This document shows positions 10,588-20,064 of a stretch of DNA of 64,000 bases, piece after piece. The stretch's first letter is position 1; each line of letters starts with the position of its first letter. Source of the DNA: Streptacidiphilus melanogenes (GTDB lineage Bacteria; Actinomycetota; Actinomycetes; Streptomycetales; Streptomycetaceae); the NCBI RefSeq assembly GCF_000787835.1, contig NZ_BBPP01000005.1:214625-278624 (forward strand), written 5' to 3'. Position numbers and translations under genes: made by a program. Under the pieces are notes generated by a model. It made no database searches. It was not told the DNA's origin and worked only from the letters and a program-made list of their open reading frames with translations.

Positions 10588-11145
10588 ATGGCCCGCATCT
10601 CGCTCACCCCGCCCCGGACGATCGTCTACCGGATCGCGGAGTGGTACTCCAAGCGCATGTACGGCGACGTGCTCGACCCCGGGAAGGTGTACGGGCACAA
10701 CACCAAGGTGCTGCTCGCCTACGCAGGGTTCGAGCGCAAGGTCGCCAGGTGGAAGGCGCTCGACCCGCAACTCAAGGAGCTGGCCGTGATGGCGGCGGCG
10801 GCGCGGATCGGGTGTTCGTGGTGCATGGACTTCGGTTACTGGGAGGCGCACAGGCTGGGCATCCCGCAGGAGAAGCTGCGGGCTGTGCCGATGTGGCGGG
10901 AACAGCCGGAGCTGTTCGCGCCCCTGGAGCTGTCCGTGCTGGAGTATGCCGAGGCGATGACCGAGACGGAGCCCACCGTCACCGATGAGATGGCACAGAA
11001 GCTGATCAAGCTGCTGGGCGAGAAGGCCTTCGTCGAGCTGACCGCGATCGTGGCCGTGGAGAACCTCCGATCCCGCGTCAACTCCGCTGTCGGGCTCGTG
11101 GGGCAGGGATTCAAGGACCGATGCGCGGTACCGTCGAAAGCGTGA
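10588..11145 (+). CDS. Carboxymuconolactone decarboxylase-family protein, ECF41 partner
   Basis: The 185-residue protein has an AhpD/CMD fold signature. The reactive pair is Cys-Ser-Trp-Cys in ARIGCSWCMDFGYWEAHRLG (about residues 71-90), with a nearby His. Such proteins are thiol-dependent peroxide or antioxidant enzymes, or decarboxylases. The start ATG 10588 follows GGAAGG by 11 bases. It overlaps the sigma-factor gene by 25 bases. A CMD, oxidoreductase or epimerase gene beside the regulator is the hallmark of ECF41 loci, so this is probably the main target of the sigma factor. Its substrate is unknown. Confidence 0.9.
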   Translation: MARISLTPPRTIVYRIAEWYSKRMYGDVLDPGKVYGHNTKVLLAYAGFERKVARWKALDPQLKELAVMAAAARIGCSWCMDFGYWEAHRLGIPQEKLRAVPMWREQPELFAPLELSVLEYAEAMTETEPTVTDEMAQKLIKLLGEKAFVELTAIVAVENLRSRVNSAVGLVGQGFKDRCAVPSKA

Positions 11146-12047
11146 CCGACAGCGCTGTCCTTACGACCTTCGAGGAGCACCGTCCCACGCTCTTCGGCAT
11201 CGCCTACCGCATGCTCAGCAGCGTGGCCGATGCCGAGGACATCGTGCAGGACGCGTGGCTGAAGTGGAGCGCCGTCGATGTCGGGAAGATCTCCCAGCCG
11301 CGCGCCTACCTGGCGCGGACCGTCACCAACCTCTCCCTCAACCGCCTTCGGTCCGCGGCCGTGCAGCGTGAGTCCTACGTCGGCCCGTGGCTGCCGGAGC
11401 CCCTGGTGACCGCGCCGGATGCCGCCGGCGGCGTCGAGCAGGAGGAGACCGTCTCGCTGGCCATGCTCGTCGTGCTGGAGACGCTCTCGCCGTTGGAGCG
11501 GGCCGTGTTCCTGCTCAAGGAGGTCTTCGGGTTCTCCTACGCCGAGATCGGCGAGATGACGGACCGCTCCGAGGCGGCGGTCCGCCAGGTCGGCAGCCGC
11601 GCCCGTTCCCACGTGCAGGCGCGGCGCCCCCGTTACGACGCCCCGGCGGAGACGCGGAGGCAGGCGACGGAGGAGTTCCTCGCCGCCTGCCTCGGCGGCG
11701 ACCTGAACCGGATGATGGAGCTGCTCGCCCCCGACGTCACGGTCTGGTCCGACGGCGGCGGCAAGATCCGCGCCGCGCTGCGCCCCCTGCACGGCGCGGA
11801 CAAGGTCTCCCGCTGGATCCTGGGCATTCTCGAGCGCTACATGCCGCAGGACCTCGGTGCGCACCCGGTGGACGTCAACGGCAGGTTCGGCCTGTTGCTC
11901 ACCACGGCGGGAGTCCCCGACGACGTGATCACCGTCGAGCTGGACGAGGCGGGGCTGATCACGGAGGTGCGTCTGGTCCGCAACCCGGACAAGCTCCGGC
12001 ACGTCACCGTGCCGGACGAGGGCCGGCCGGGCGGCCGAGAAGGGTGA
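11121..12047 (+). CDS. ECF41-type RNA polymerase sigma factor (SigJ-like)
   Basis: The 308-residue protein has sigma region 2 (about 10-75, with YRMLSSVADAEDIVQDAWLKW), region 4 (about 115-165, LSPLERAVFLLKEVFGFSYAEIGE) and a C-terminal SnoaL-like domain. WLPEPLV lies between the sigma domains, and DGGGK and NPDKL lie in the C-terminal domain; all three are ECF41 marks. In this group the C-terminal extension, not an anti-sigma factor, controls activity. ATG 11121 is given; GTG 11142, which overlaps the upstream stop as GTGA, is equally possible. Confidence 0.93.
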   Translation: MRGTVESVTDSAVLTTFEEHRPTLFGIAYRMLSSVADAEDIVQDAWLKWSAVDVGKISQPRAYLARTVTNLSLNRLRSAAVQRESYVGPWLPEPLVTAPDAAGGVEQEETVSLAMLVVLETLSPLERAVFLLKEVFGFSYAEIGEMTDRSEAAVRQVGSRARSHVQARRPRYDAPAETRRQATEEFLAACLGGDLNRMMELLAPDVTVWSDGGGKIRAALRPLHGADKVSRWILGILERYMPQDLGAHPVDVNGRFGLLLTTAGVPDDVITVELDEAGLITEVRLVRNPDKLRHVTVPDEGRPGGREG

Positions 12048-12103
12048 GACGCGGCGCAGGGTGAACTCCGGCGCCGCGTGAGACCCCGTGCAGGTCGGAG
12101 GGT

Positions 12104-13033
12104 TCAGCGCCGGGTGAAGCGGGCCACCGCCACGCCGCCGAGGCACAGCACGCCTCCGCCGACCGCCATCCAGGTCGGCGTCTCGCCGAGCATCAGCCAG
12201 CCGAGGAGGATCGAGATCGGCGGCACCAGGTAGGTCGTCACGCCCAGCTTGCCCGCCTTGGTGCGGGCGAGCGCGTAGGCCCAGGTGGTGAACGCGATCG
12301 CGGTCGGCACCGCGCCGAGGTAGACCGCCCAGGCGATCGCCGAGGCGGGTGCCTTGGGCATCTCGTGCGCCAGCTGCGGCGCGAACGGCAGGCACGCGAT
12401 CATGCCGACGGCGCAGGCGAGGAACGTCATCTGCAGCGCGGAGACCCGGCTCAGCACCGGCTTCTGGATGATCGTCGCGGTGGCGTAGGCGACGGCCGAG
12501 GCGAAGCAGAGCAGCGCCCCGAGGAAGTCGGCTCCGCCGTGGTGCGAGGACCCGAAGCCGATGACGAGAACGCCGCTGAACGAGACCAGCATGCCGAGCA
12601 GCAGCGACCTGGGCAGGCCCTCCTTGAGCACCAGCCCGGCGATGACCGCGATCAGGATCGGGCTCACGTTCACCAGCATCGACGCGGTCCCCGCGTCCAC
12701 CCGCTGCTCGGCGGCGTTCAGCATCACGTTGTACGCGCCGAACCACAGCACGCCGACGATCACGATGCGCGGCAGATCGCGCCGCGCGGGCCAGGCCTCG
12801 CGCCGGACCAGCACCATCGCGCCGAGCAGCACCGTCCCGACGGCGAGCCGCAGCAGGGCCAGCGGCCCGGCGGAGAGGTCGTGACCCGCCGACCGGATCC
12901 CGACGAAGGCGGAGGCCCACAGCACGACGGTCACGCCCGCCGCGACGGCGGCGAGACGCGCGGACCTGGGGGAGGCGGGGGAGGCGACGGCGGATTCGGC
13001 GACGGTCGGTGCGGCGGTGCTTTCGGTGGTCAC
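12104..13033 (-). CDS. EamA/DMT-family transporter
   Basis: The 309-residue membrane protein has ten predicted helices in two EamA repeats. The first starts VVLWASAFVGIRSAG and the second includes FLGALLCFASAVAYATATI. DMT exporters carry amino acids, nucleosides or drugs; the substrate cannot be read here. The start is GTG 13033. It is divergent from the next gene. Confidence 0.9.
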   Translation of the reverse strand: MTTESTAAPTVAESAVASPASPRSARLAAVAAGVTVVLWASAFVGIRSAGHDLSAGPLALLRLAVGTVLLGAMVLVRREAWPARRDLPRIVIVGVLWFGAYNVMLNAAEQRVDAGTASMLVNVSPILIAVIAGLVLKEGLPRSLLLGMLVSFSGVLVIGFGSSHHGGADFLGALLCFASAVAYATATIIQKPVLSRVSALQMTFLACAVGMIACLPFAPQLAHEMPKAPASAIAWAVYLGAVPTAIAFTTWAYALARTKAGKLGVTTYLVPPISILLGWLMLGETPTWMAVGGGVLCLGGVAVARFTRR

Positions 13034-13182
13034 GCCTCAAGGGTTCCGGCGAGGGGAGGGGTGCGGCAAGCGGTAAACCGCCATGACACTACTGACATCC
13101 CGCCAACCTCACCCTGCGCCCACCCGCGTCCGGGCCTGCGGTTCCCGTCCCCGTGTCGGTGCGGGTCACTAGAGTGCCGGGC

Positions 13183-13986
13183 ATGCCGCCAGTCTCGCGT
13201 TCCCGTGCCCGCACCTACGACCGGCTCAAGTCCCGCGCCGCGCTGCGCGCGGAGGCAGGGGCGATCGGGGCCGTCGTCGCGGGGCTGGACGACGCTTCGC
13301 TGGACCTGCCGACCCGGCTCGGGGGATGGCGGGTGCGGGAGCTGGTCGTGCACCTGGCCGGCGCGCTGGACGCGCTGCCGCGGTTCCTGGCCGCGCCCGA
13401 CGACGGGGGGCCCACGTCCACGATCGGGGACTGGGCCGCCGGCACCCGTGCGGGGGCCGCGGCGATCGAGGAGGACGCCTTCGAGCGGGCCGCCGCCGCG
13501 GGCGACCCACGGGAGGTGTTCGCAGGGGCCGTCGACGCCGCGCTGGCCGTCGTGGACGCCGACCATGCGCCGGAACGGCGGATCGTCCACCGCCGCGGCG
13601 CCATGCTGCTGGACGACTACCTGGTCACCCGCCTGGTCGAGACGGTGGTCCACGCCGACGACCTCGCCGACGCGCTCGCGCTGGACGCCTTCCCGCACGA
13701 CCGGCACGCCCTCGCGACCACCTGCCGGGTCCTCGCCGACGCCCTCGCGACCAAGGCCCCCGGCGGGGCCGTGGAGCTCCGGGTCCCGCCCTTCGCGGTC
13801 GTGCAGTGCGTCGAGGGCCCCCGGCACACCCGGGGCACGCCGCCCAATGTCGTCGAGACCATGCCGCTGCCCTGGATCCGGCTCGCGACCGGGCGTCTGA
13901 CCTGGGCGGACGCGCTGGACGTGGCGGAACTCACGGCCAGTGGTGAGCGCAGTGATCTGTCATCGCTACTGCCCGTGATGACCTGA
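13183..13986 (+). CDS. Maleylpyruvate isomerase-family (DinB-like) protein
   Basis: The 267-residue protein has an N-terminal DinB-like helical bundle typical of mycothiol-dependent isomerases: LGGWRVRELVVHLAGALDALPR (about 47-68), then VETVVHADDLADAL. The C-terminal half resembles a sterol-carrier-type domain (about 205-255). The actual reaction is unknown. ATG 13183 is chosen because TAGAGT (13171-13176) lies 6 bases upstream, which suggests a leaderless transcript. It sits directly before purF, as in S. coelicolor. Confidence 0.8.
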   Translation: MPPVSRSRARTYDRLKSRAALRAEAGAIGAVVAGLDDASLDLPTRLGGWRVRELVVHLAGALDALPRFLAAPDDGGPTSTIGDWAAGTRAGAAAIEEDAFERAAAAGDPREVFAGAVDAALAVVDADHAPERRIVHRRGAMLLDDYLVTRLVETVVHADDLADALALDAFPHDRHALATTCRVLADALATKAPGGAVELRVPPFAVVQCVEGPRHTRGTPPNVVETMPLPWIRLATGRLTWADALDVAELTASGERSDLSSLLPVMT

Positions 13987-13992
13987 GGTCGG

Positions 13993-14069
13993 TCTACGCG
14001 CGTCCGGGGCGGCTCCGGGTCCACGGCGACCATCGCTCGTCGGCCCGGCGTGTCGACCTGCCCTAGACT
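13993..14069 (+). promoter_or_regulatory. purF control region: repeated word and -10
   Basis: TCTACGCGCGT at 13993-14003 is the same word as upstream of purS. TAGACT at 14064-14069 is a good -10, 7 bases before the purF GTG, which points to a leaderless mRNA. Confidence 0.5.
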
Positions 14070-14076
14070 CGATGTC

Positions 14077-15654
14077 GTGCCACGCGGTGACGGACGACTC
14101 AGCCATGACCTCCTCCCCGGCGAGAAGGGCCCGCAGGACGCCTGCGGAGTCTTCGGAGTCTGGGCCCCCGGTGAAGAGGTAGCCAAGCTCTCTTATTTCG
14201 CCCTTTACGCTCTGCAGCACCGCGGACAGGAGTCCGCGGGCATCGCGGTGAGCAACGGCTCCCAGATCCTGGTCTACAAGGACATGGGCCTGGTCTCCCA
14301 GGTGTTCGACGAGACCTCGCTGAACTCCCTCCAGGGCCACATCGCGGTCGGCCACTGCCGCTACTCCACGACCGGCTCCTCGGTGTGGGAGAACGCCCAG
14401 CCGACCTTCCGCGCGACCGCCCACGGCAGTCTCGCGCTCGGCCACAACGGCAACCTGGTCAACACCGCCGAGCTGGCCAAGCTGGTCTCCGAGCTGCCCG
14501 GCGAGGAGCACGTCTCCCGCTCCGGCCGCCCGGTCGTCACCAACGACACCGACCTGCTGACCGCCCTGATCGCGGGCCAGCCGGACCTCTCCGTCGAGGA
14601 GACCGCGCGCGCGGTCCTGCCGAAGGTCAAGGGCGCCTTCTCGCTGGTCTTCATGGACGAGCAGACCCTCTACGCAGCCCGCGACCCGCAGGGCATCCGT
14701 CCGCTGGTCCTCGGCCGCCTGGAGCGCGGCTGGGTCGTGGCGTCGGAGACCGCCGCCCTCGACATCGTCGGCGCCTCCTTCATCCGCGAGGTCGAGCCGG
14801 GCGAGCTCATCGCCGTCGACGAGAACGGCCTGCGCACCTCCCGCTTCGCCGAGGCCGCGCCCAAGGGCTGCGTCTTCGAGTACGTCTACCTGGCCCGGCC
14901 GGACACCACCATCGCCGGCCGCAACGTGCACCTCTCCCGTGTGGAGATGGGCCGCACGCTCGCCAAGGAGTCCCCGGTCGAGGCCGACCTGGTGATAGCG
15001 ACGCCGGAGTCCGGCACCCCGGCCGCGATCGGCTACGCCGAGGCCAGCGGCATCCCGTTCGGCTCCGGCCTGGTCAAGAACGCCTACGTGGGCCGGACCT
15101 TCATCCAGCCCAACCAGACCATCCGCCAGCTCGGCATCCGGCTCAAGCTGAACCCGCTGAAGGACGTCATCCGGGGCAAGCGCCTCGTCGTCGTGGACGA
15201 CTCGATCGTGCGCGGCAACACCCAGCGCGCCCTGGTCCGCATGCTGCGCGAGGCGGGCGCGGCCGAGGTCCACATCCGGATCTCCTCGCCGCCGGTCAAG
15301 TGGCCCTGCTTCTACGGCATCGACTTCGCCACCCGCGCGGAGCTGATCGCCAACGGCCTGTCCGTCGACGAGATCGCCGCCTCGCTGGGCGCGGACTCGC
15401 TGGCCTACATCTCCATCGACGGCATGATCGCCGCCACCGACCAGCCCAAGGACCGGCTCTGCCGGGCCTGCTTCGACGGGGAGTACCCCGTCGAGCTGCC
15501 CGACCCCGAGCTGCTGGGCAAGCACCTGCTGGAGGCGGAGATCTCCGCCGCGAAGCAGCCCCCGGCCACCCGTGGCGGCAACCGCTCGGACGTCGACGGC
15601 GTGCAGACGCTGCTCGGCGGCCCCGGCGCGGCGGACGCCCTGCGGCGTCCGTGA
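14077..15654 (+). CDS. purF: Amidophosphoribosyltransferase
   Basis: The first enzyme of purine synthesis makes phosphoribosylamine from PRPP and glutamine. The 525-residue protein has a short N-terminal propeptide and then CGVFGVW, with the nucleophile at Cys23, freed by processing. The glutaminase domain runs to about residue 260. The PRPP loop is VVDDSIVRGNTQ (about 370-381). Cysteines near CRACFDGEYP fit the [4Fe-4S] cluster of Bacillus-type PurF. GTG 14077 is chosen for the nearby -10; GTG 14050 would place the -10 inside the gene. purM follows 48 bases later. Confidence 0.96.
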   Translation: MPRGDGRLSHDLLPGEKGPQDACGVFGVWAPGEEVAKLSYFALYALQHRGQESAGIAVSNGSQILVYKDMGLVSQVFDETSLNSLQGHIAVGHCRYSTTGSSVWENAQPTFRATAHGSLALGHNGNLVNTAELAKLVSELPGEEHVSRSGRPVVTNDTDLLTALIAGQPDLSVEETARAVLPKVKGAFSLVFMDEQTLYAARDPQGIRPLVLGRLERGWVVASETAALDIVGASFIREVEPGELIAVDENGLRTSRFAEAAPKGCVFEYVYLARPDTTIAGRNVHLSRVEMGRTLAKESPVEADLVIATPESGTPAAIGYAEASGIPFGSGLVKNAYVGRTFIQPNQTIRQLGIRLKLNPLKDVIRGKRLVVVDDSIVRGNTQRALVRMLREAGAAEVHIRISSPPVKWPCFYGIDFATRAELIANGLSVDEIAASLGADSLAYISIDGMIAATDQPKDRLCRACFDGEYPVELPDPELLGKHLLEAEISAAKQPPATRGGNRSDVDGVQTLLGGPGAADALRRP

Positions 15655-15702
15655 GCCCTGCGAGTTTTCCCGTAACAAGCTCTGACCCGAAAGGGCCGTC
15701 CC

Positions 15703-16779
15703 GTGTCTGACCAGTCCACCGGTGCCACCTACGCCGCCGCCGGCGTCTCCATCGAGGCCGGGGACCTGGCCGTCGAGCTGATGAAGAAGTGGGTCGGCAA
15801 GACCAAGCGTCCCGAGGTCGTCGGCGGCCTCGGCGGCTTCGCCGGCCTCTTCGACGCCAGCGCGTTCAAGCGCTACGAGCGCCCGCTCCTCGCGACGGCC
15901 ACCGACGGCGTCGGCACCAAGGTCGCGCTGGCCGCGGCCATGGACAAGCACGACACCATCGGCCACGACCTGGTCGGCATGGTCGTCGACGACCTCGTGG
16001 TCTGCGGTGCCGAGCCGCTGTTCATGACCGACTACATCTGCGTCGGCAAGGTCCACCCGGAGCGGGTCGCGCAGATCGTCAAGGGCATCGCCGAGGGCTG
16101 CGTGCTCGCCGGCTGCGCGCTGGTCGGCGGCGAGACCGCGGAGCACCCCGGCCTGCTCGGACCGGACGAGTACGACGTGGCGGGCGCCGGCACGGGCGTG
16201 GTCGAGGCCGACCGGCTGCTCGGCCCGGACCGGGTCCGCGCGGGCGACGTGGTCATCGCCATGGCGGCCTCCGGGCTGCACTCCAACGGCTACTCGCTGG
16301 TCCGCCACGTCCTGCTGAACCAGGCCGGCTGGCAGCTGGACCGGGAGGTCCCGGAGTTCGGCCGCACGCTGGGCGAGGAGCTGCTGGAGCCCACCCGCAT
16401 CTACTCGCTCGACTGCCTGGCGCTGGCGCGGGCCACCGAGATCCACGCCTTCTCCCACGTCACCGGCGGCGGCCTGGCGGCCAACCTGGCCCGGGTCATC
16501 CCCGACACCCTCCACGCCCGCCTGGACCGCGGCACGTGGACCCCGATGCCGGTCTTCCAGACGGTGGCCGGGGTCGGCCGGATGGAGACGCTGGAGATCG
16601 AGAAGACGCTCAACATGGGCATCGGCATGGTCGCCGTGGTGCCGCAGGAGTCCGTCGACGCCGTCCTCGCCATCCTGGAGGACCGCGACGTGGAGGCCTG
16701 GATCCTCGGCGACATCGTCGAGCGCGCCGGCGACTACGCGAAGGCCGACGGCGCGGCCCTGTACGGCGCGTACGCCTAG
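15703..16779 (+). CDS. purM: Phosphoribosylformylglycinamidine cyclo-ligase (AIR synthetase)
   Basis: It closes the imidazole ring, turning FGAM into AIR with ATP. The 358-residue protein shows TYAAAGVSIEAGD, ATATDGVGTKVALA (about 64-77), GMVVDDLVVCGAEPLFMTDY and GGETAEHPG. GTG 15703 has GAAAGGG upstream. It forms a unit with purF. Confidence 0.97.
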   Translation: MSDQSTGATYAAAGVSIEAGDLAVELMKKWVGKTKRPEVVGGLGGFAGLFDASAFKRYERPLLATATDGVGTKVALAAAMDKHDTIGHDLVGMVVDDLVVCGAEPLFMTDYICVGKVHPERVAQIVKGIAEGCVLAGCALVGGETAEHPGLLGPDEYDVAGAGTGVVEADRLLGPDRVRAGDVVIAMAASGLHSNGYSLVRHVLLNQAGWQLDREVPEFGRTLGEELLEPTRIYSLDCLALARATEIHAFSHVTGGGLAANLARVIPDTLHARLDRGTWTPMPVFQTVAGVGRMETLEIEKTLNMGIGMVAVVPQESVDAVLAILEDRDVEAWILGDIVERAGDYAKADGAALYGAYA

Positions 16780-16835
16780 CACCGACCCCCTCCGGGGCGC
16801 GGACCACTCCCGTGCCCCGGAACGGGCGGCAGAAC

Positions 16836-16889
16836 CGAACCTGGTGACGACGCCGAACCTGGTGACGACGCCGATCGTGGTGACGACGA
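16836..16889. repeat. 18-bp tandem repeat, three copies
   Basis: CGAACCTGGTGACGACGC is repeated twice exactly and a third time with changes (CGATCGTGGTGACGACGA), between purM and the convergent DUF3073 gene. Confidence 0.9.
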
Positions 16890-16890
16890 A

Positions 16891-16919
16891 AGGCCGACCC
16901 GGTCAGACCGGATCGGCTT
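16891..16919 (-). terminator. Terminator of the DUF3073 gene
   Basis: On the minus strand AAGCCGATCCGGT pairs with ACCGGGTCGGCCTT (one G-T pair), 25 bases after the stop, followed by TTTCGTCG. It probably also ends purFM transcription. Confidence 0.7.
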
Positions 16920-16943
16920 CGTCGTTTTCAGGGTGTGGTGACG

Positions 16944-17192
16944 TCAGGCCCGTTTGCGCGAGGGACTCTCGTCCACGTCCTCGTCGTCGTCCACGTCGTT
17001 GTATAGCTGTGCGTACGAGGCGTACGGATCGTCGTCCTCGTCCTCGTCGTCGAACGGCTCCGGATTGACCGTGTCGTTCGTATCCGACACGCCCAGCTCA
17101 TTAGCCAGGCGTGACGCGTCGAAGCCGCCGCTGTTGTACTTCAGCTGGCGGGCGACCTTTGTCTGCTTGGCCTTGGCCCGGCCGCGCCCCAT
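16944..17192 (-). CDS. DUF3073 small acidic protein
   Basis: The 82-residue protein is nearly universal in actinomycetes and of unknown function. The basic N terminus GRGRAKAKQTKVARQLKY is typical of DUF3073, and the rest is strongly acidic (FDDEDEDDD...NDVDDDEDVDE) before a basic end. It lies between purM and vdh as in other streptomycetes. Confidence 0.93.
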   Translation of the reverse strand: MGRGRAKAKQTKVARQLKYNSGGFDASRLANELGVSDTNDTVNPEPFDDEDEDDDPYASYAQLYNDVDDDEDVDESPSRKRA

Positions 17193-17235
17193 GGCTCGAC
17201 CCCCTCAACGACGGAGCCTCTGGCTCCGAGTCTTG

Positions 17236-17373
17236 TCACGCGTTCATGATTCGGAACGGCTCCTCGCCGAAGATGAGAGAGCCGGTCCTTAGAGCAACAA
17301 CGGTACCTGCTTCCAGCGCCGTACGGTACGCCGCCTGTGCGACGTGGCGCACGCCACCCTTGGTTGTGACCAT
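17236..17373 (-). CDS. Possible small protein, 45 residues
   Basis: The frame reads VTTKGGVRHVAQAAYRTALE, then GTVVALRTGSLIFGEEP. Codon third positions are less GC-rich than in neighbouring genes, and no good ribosome binding site precedes ATG 17373. The sequence looks protein-like, but I do not recognise a family. It may be a remnant. The remainder of 17193-17555 holds only the inverted repeat. Confidence 0.25.
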   Translation of the reverse strand: MVTTKGGVRHVAQAAYRTALEAGTVVALRTGSLIFGEEPFRIMNA

Positions 17374-17469
17374 ATTGATGCAGGTCAGGGCCGCAAAATG
17401 GGCGATGAGCGGCGGTGTGGACCGCGTGCCCCAAGTGACCGTTCCGACACGATTATCCCCCGTACGGGC

Positions 17470-17532
17470 AAGGGGTATCCCCCGGACGGGGGCTTCAGGT
17501 GAGAACGCCGTTCCCGTCCGGGGGTATCCCTT
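17470..17532. repeat. Inverted repeat after vdh, likely terminator
   Basis: AAGGGGTATCCCCCGGACGGG (17470-17490) pairs with CCCGTCCGGGGGTATCCCTT (17513-17532) across a 22-base spacer, almost without mismatch. CCCGTACGGG (17458-17467) and TCCCTTCAAGGGGA next to it add further short palindromes. It lies 24 bases past the vdh stop on the minus strand. Confidence 0.6.
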
Positions 17533-17555
17533 CAAGGGGATTCGTGACGCCGAAG

Positions 17556-18683
17556 TCAGCGCGAACGCGGCAGCAGGATCGTCCGGAGGCGGCCGACCTC
17601 GGCCATCCGGCGCTCGGCGAGGCGGTCCGCGGCGACGGCCGGCGGGACGCCGTCCGAGTCGGCAAGGGCGAAGATCTCCAGGGTGGTGTCGAAGATCTTC
17701 GACGCCTTGGCCTTGGCCCGGTCGAAGTTGAAGCCCTCGATCTCGTCCGCGACCTGGATCACGCCACCAGCGTTGATCACGTAGTCCGGGGCGTAGAGGA
17801 TGCCGCGGTCCGCGAGGTCCTTCTCGACGCCCGGGTGCGCCAGCTGGTTGTTCGCGGCGCCGGCGACGATCTTCGCGGTCAGGGCCGGGACGGTCACGTC
17901 GTCGAGCGCGCCACCGAGCGCGCAGGGGGCGTAGACGTCCAGGTTCGCGCGGATCAGCGCGTCGGTGTCGGCGGCGACCTCGACGCCCGGGTGCGCGGCG
18001 CGCACGCGGTTGACCGCGTCCTCGCGCACGTCGGTGACGACGACCTGCGCGCCGTCCTCGATCAGGTGCTCGACCAGGTAGTGGCCGACCTTGCCGATGC
18101 CGGCCACGCCGACGCGGCGGCCCTGGAGCGAGGGGGAGCCCCACTTGTGCTGCGCGGCGGCGCGCATGCCCTGGAAGACGCCGAAGGAGGTGAGGACGGA
18201 GGAGTCGCCGGCGCCGCCGTACTCGGGGGAGCGGCCGGTGACGAAGTCGCACTCGCGGGCGATCACGTCCATGTCGGCGACGTAGGTGCCGACGTCGCAG
18301 GCGGTGACGTAGCGGCCGCCGAGGGACTGCACGAAGCGGCCGTAGGCGCGCAGCAGGGCCTCGGTCTTGATCTTGTTCGGGTCGCCGATGATGACGGCCT
18401 TGCCGCCGCCGAGGTCGAGCCCGGCCATGGCGTTCTTGTAGGACATGCCGCGGGAGAGGTTCAGGGCGTCCTGGACGGCCTCTTCCTCGGTCGCGTAGGG
18501 GTGGAACCGGGTGCCGCCGAGGGCGGGGCCCAGAGCGGTCGAGTGGATCGCGATCACGGCCTTGAGGCCGGTGTCGCGATCGTGGCACAGGACGACCTGC
18601 TCATGGCTGTCGCCGGGCGCCGCATCGGGGTCGCTCGCGAAGATCCGGCTGAGTACGCCGGAACGCTCACTGACATCAGTCAC
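17556..18683 (-). CDS. vdh: Valine (branched-chain amino acid) dehydrogenase
   Basis: NAD-dependent oxidative deamination of valine, leucine and isoleucine, which supplies branched starter units in streptomycetes. The 375-residue protein has the Glu/Leu/Val dehydrogenase N-terminal domain with the catalytic lysine in [14 protein letters not shown], then a Rossmann domain beginning [23 protein letters not shown] and [14 protein letters not shown] are also typical. GTG 18683 has GGAG 8 bases upstream. It is divergent from the next gene. Confidence 0.94.
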   Translation of the reverse strand: MTDVSERSGVLSRIFASDPDAAPGDSHEQVVLCHDRDTGLKAVIAIHSTALGPALGGTRFHPYATEEEAVQDALNLSRGMSYKNAMAGLDLGGGKAVIIGDPNKIKTEALLRAYGRFVQSLGGRYVTACDVGTYVADMDVIARECDFVTGRSPEYGGAGDSSVLTSFGVFQGMRAAAQHKWGSPSLQGRRVGVAGIGKVGHYLVEHLIEDGAQVVVTDVREDAVNRVRAAHPGVEVAADTDALIRANLDVYAPCALGGALDDVTVPALTAKIVAGAANNQLAHPGVEKDLADRGILYAPDYVINAGGVIQVADEIEGFNFDRAKAKASKIFDTTLEIFALADSDGVPPAVAADRLAERRMAEVGRLRTILLPRSR

Positions 18684-19041
18684 GGTGGTGACTCCATTGT
18701 CGACTGGCGTCCGCTTGCTGTGGTGCGGACGTTCTGTCTGAAGCGTAGGACGGCCGCCCGGCCGCGCGGTACGGGGTCCGGCTGGCGGACAGTCGTGCCG
18801 CGGTCGCGAGCCGGTCGCTGCGCTGCTCGCGCGGCGTTCCGGGCGGTCGGCGGCCGGTCGGTGCGGGCTCGACGAGGCGGTCGCGCGGGGCCCGCTCGTG
18901 GGCGGCCTGTGCCCGGCCGGCGGTGGGGCACAGGCTCGGGCGGAGGCCGGGGGAGCAGGCCGGACGCCGCCGGGCCGGGCGGCGGGAACGGACCTCGTGC
19001 TTCCGGGGCGCCGGAGGGGTGGGGCGTGCGACGATGCCAAG

Positions 19042-20064
19042 GTGCCTACCTTGCGGACCTCGGTGCATCCTCCTTACGCCGCCTACTTGCGCGTCTACGA
19101 GCCGCTGGCCGCCTTCGCGGAGCCGGAGCGCTCGTACTGGCAGAGCTACGCCGCCGAGGGCCCGAGACTCACCGCGGTGGACGAGCACCGGGCCCGGCTG
19201 GCCGACCTGACCGCCGTGCCGCCGCTGGCCGTCCCGGAGCAGGAGAGCCGCGACGCGTTCGTGCACGAGGCCGACGGCGTCCTCTACCTCTGCCCCTGGC
19301 GCACCCGGCTGCGCAGCTGGCTCGCGCTGGCGGAGCTGCGCGAGGAGCTGCCCGCGCCGTTGCTGGACGCGGCGGTGCCGCCGGTGGTGCGGGCCCAGGC
19401 CGAGGCGGACTGGGACAGCTGGCGGGCCCGGCATCCCGACGGCCGCCCGTGGATCCTGACGAGCACCTGGAGCATCCCGGTGCGCTGGTTCCTGCTCTTC
19501 GGTGACGAGGAGCGCGAGTACATCCCCTCCGGCTCCGAGCTGGCGGTCGAGGGCACGGACGGCTATCCCGACGGCCTGCCGGACGGTCACAGCGGTGGCG
19601 GTTACGACGGAGGCTTGGACACGGGCTTCGGCGACACAGGCCCGGAGGGCCCGGACGACCCGGCCGAGGGCGCGGCGGCGGACGCGCGGCAGGAGAGCGC
19701 GAGCGCGAAGCGGCGACCCGCGCCGGTGCTGCGCTACCGCACGCCCATGGCCCAGGCCCGTCGCCGCGTGGCCCGGGGCTTCCGGGTCCTGCGCGAGACG
19801 CTCGACGCCGGCCCGCTGGTCGACGGTGTCGAGGAGGTCGGGCGCTGGTTGGAGGAGTTCCACCCGCGCTCGCTGGTCGAGCTGGACTACGGCGGCCTGG
19901 TCCACGCGATCCCGGAGCAGGGGCTGGCGGGGGACCGCTCTGCGGAGGAGGTGGCGGAGGGCGTCGCCGCGCTGCGCGCCGGCGACCCGGTCCGGGCCGG
20001 ACGCTGCTACCGCGCGCTGACCGATCGGTGGCGTCGGGTCCAGGAGCTGCAGTACGCGAACTGA
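19042..20064 (+). CDS. Conserved actinomycete protein upstream of bldC
   Basis: The 340-residue soluble protein has no signal peptide. The N-terminal 170 residues are conserved-looking ([51 protein letters not shown]). A low-complexity acidic/glycine linker lies at about 180-235, and the C-terminal part begins [15 protein letters not shown]. It matches the position of SCO4090. I know no function. GTG 19042 lies just after a weak -10-like ACGATG, so it may be leaderless. Confidence 0.85.
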   Translation: MPTLRTSVHPPYAAYLRVYEPLAAFAEPERSYWQSYAAEGPRLTAVDEHRARLADLTAVPPLAVPEQESRDAFVHEADGVLYLCPWRTRLRSWLALAELREELPAPLLDAAVPPVVRAQAEADWDSWRARHPDGRPWILTSTWSIPVRWFLLFGDEEREYIPSGSELAVEGTDGYPDGLPDGHSGGGYDGGLDTGFGDTGPEGPDDPAEGAAADARQESASAKRRPAPVLRYRTPMAQARRRVARGFRVLRETLDAGPLVDGVEEVGRWLEEFHPRSLVELDYGGLVHAIPEQGLAGDRSAEEVAEGVAALRAGDPVRAGRCYRALTDRWRRVQELQYAN

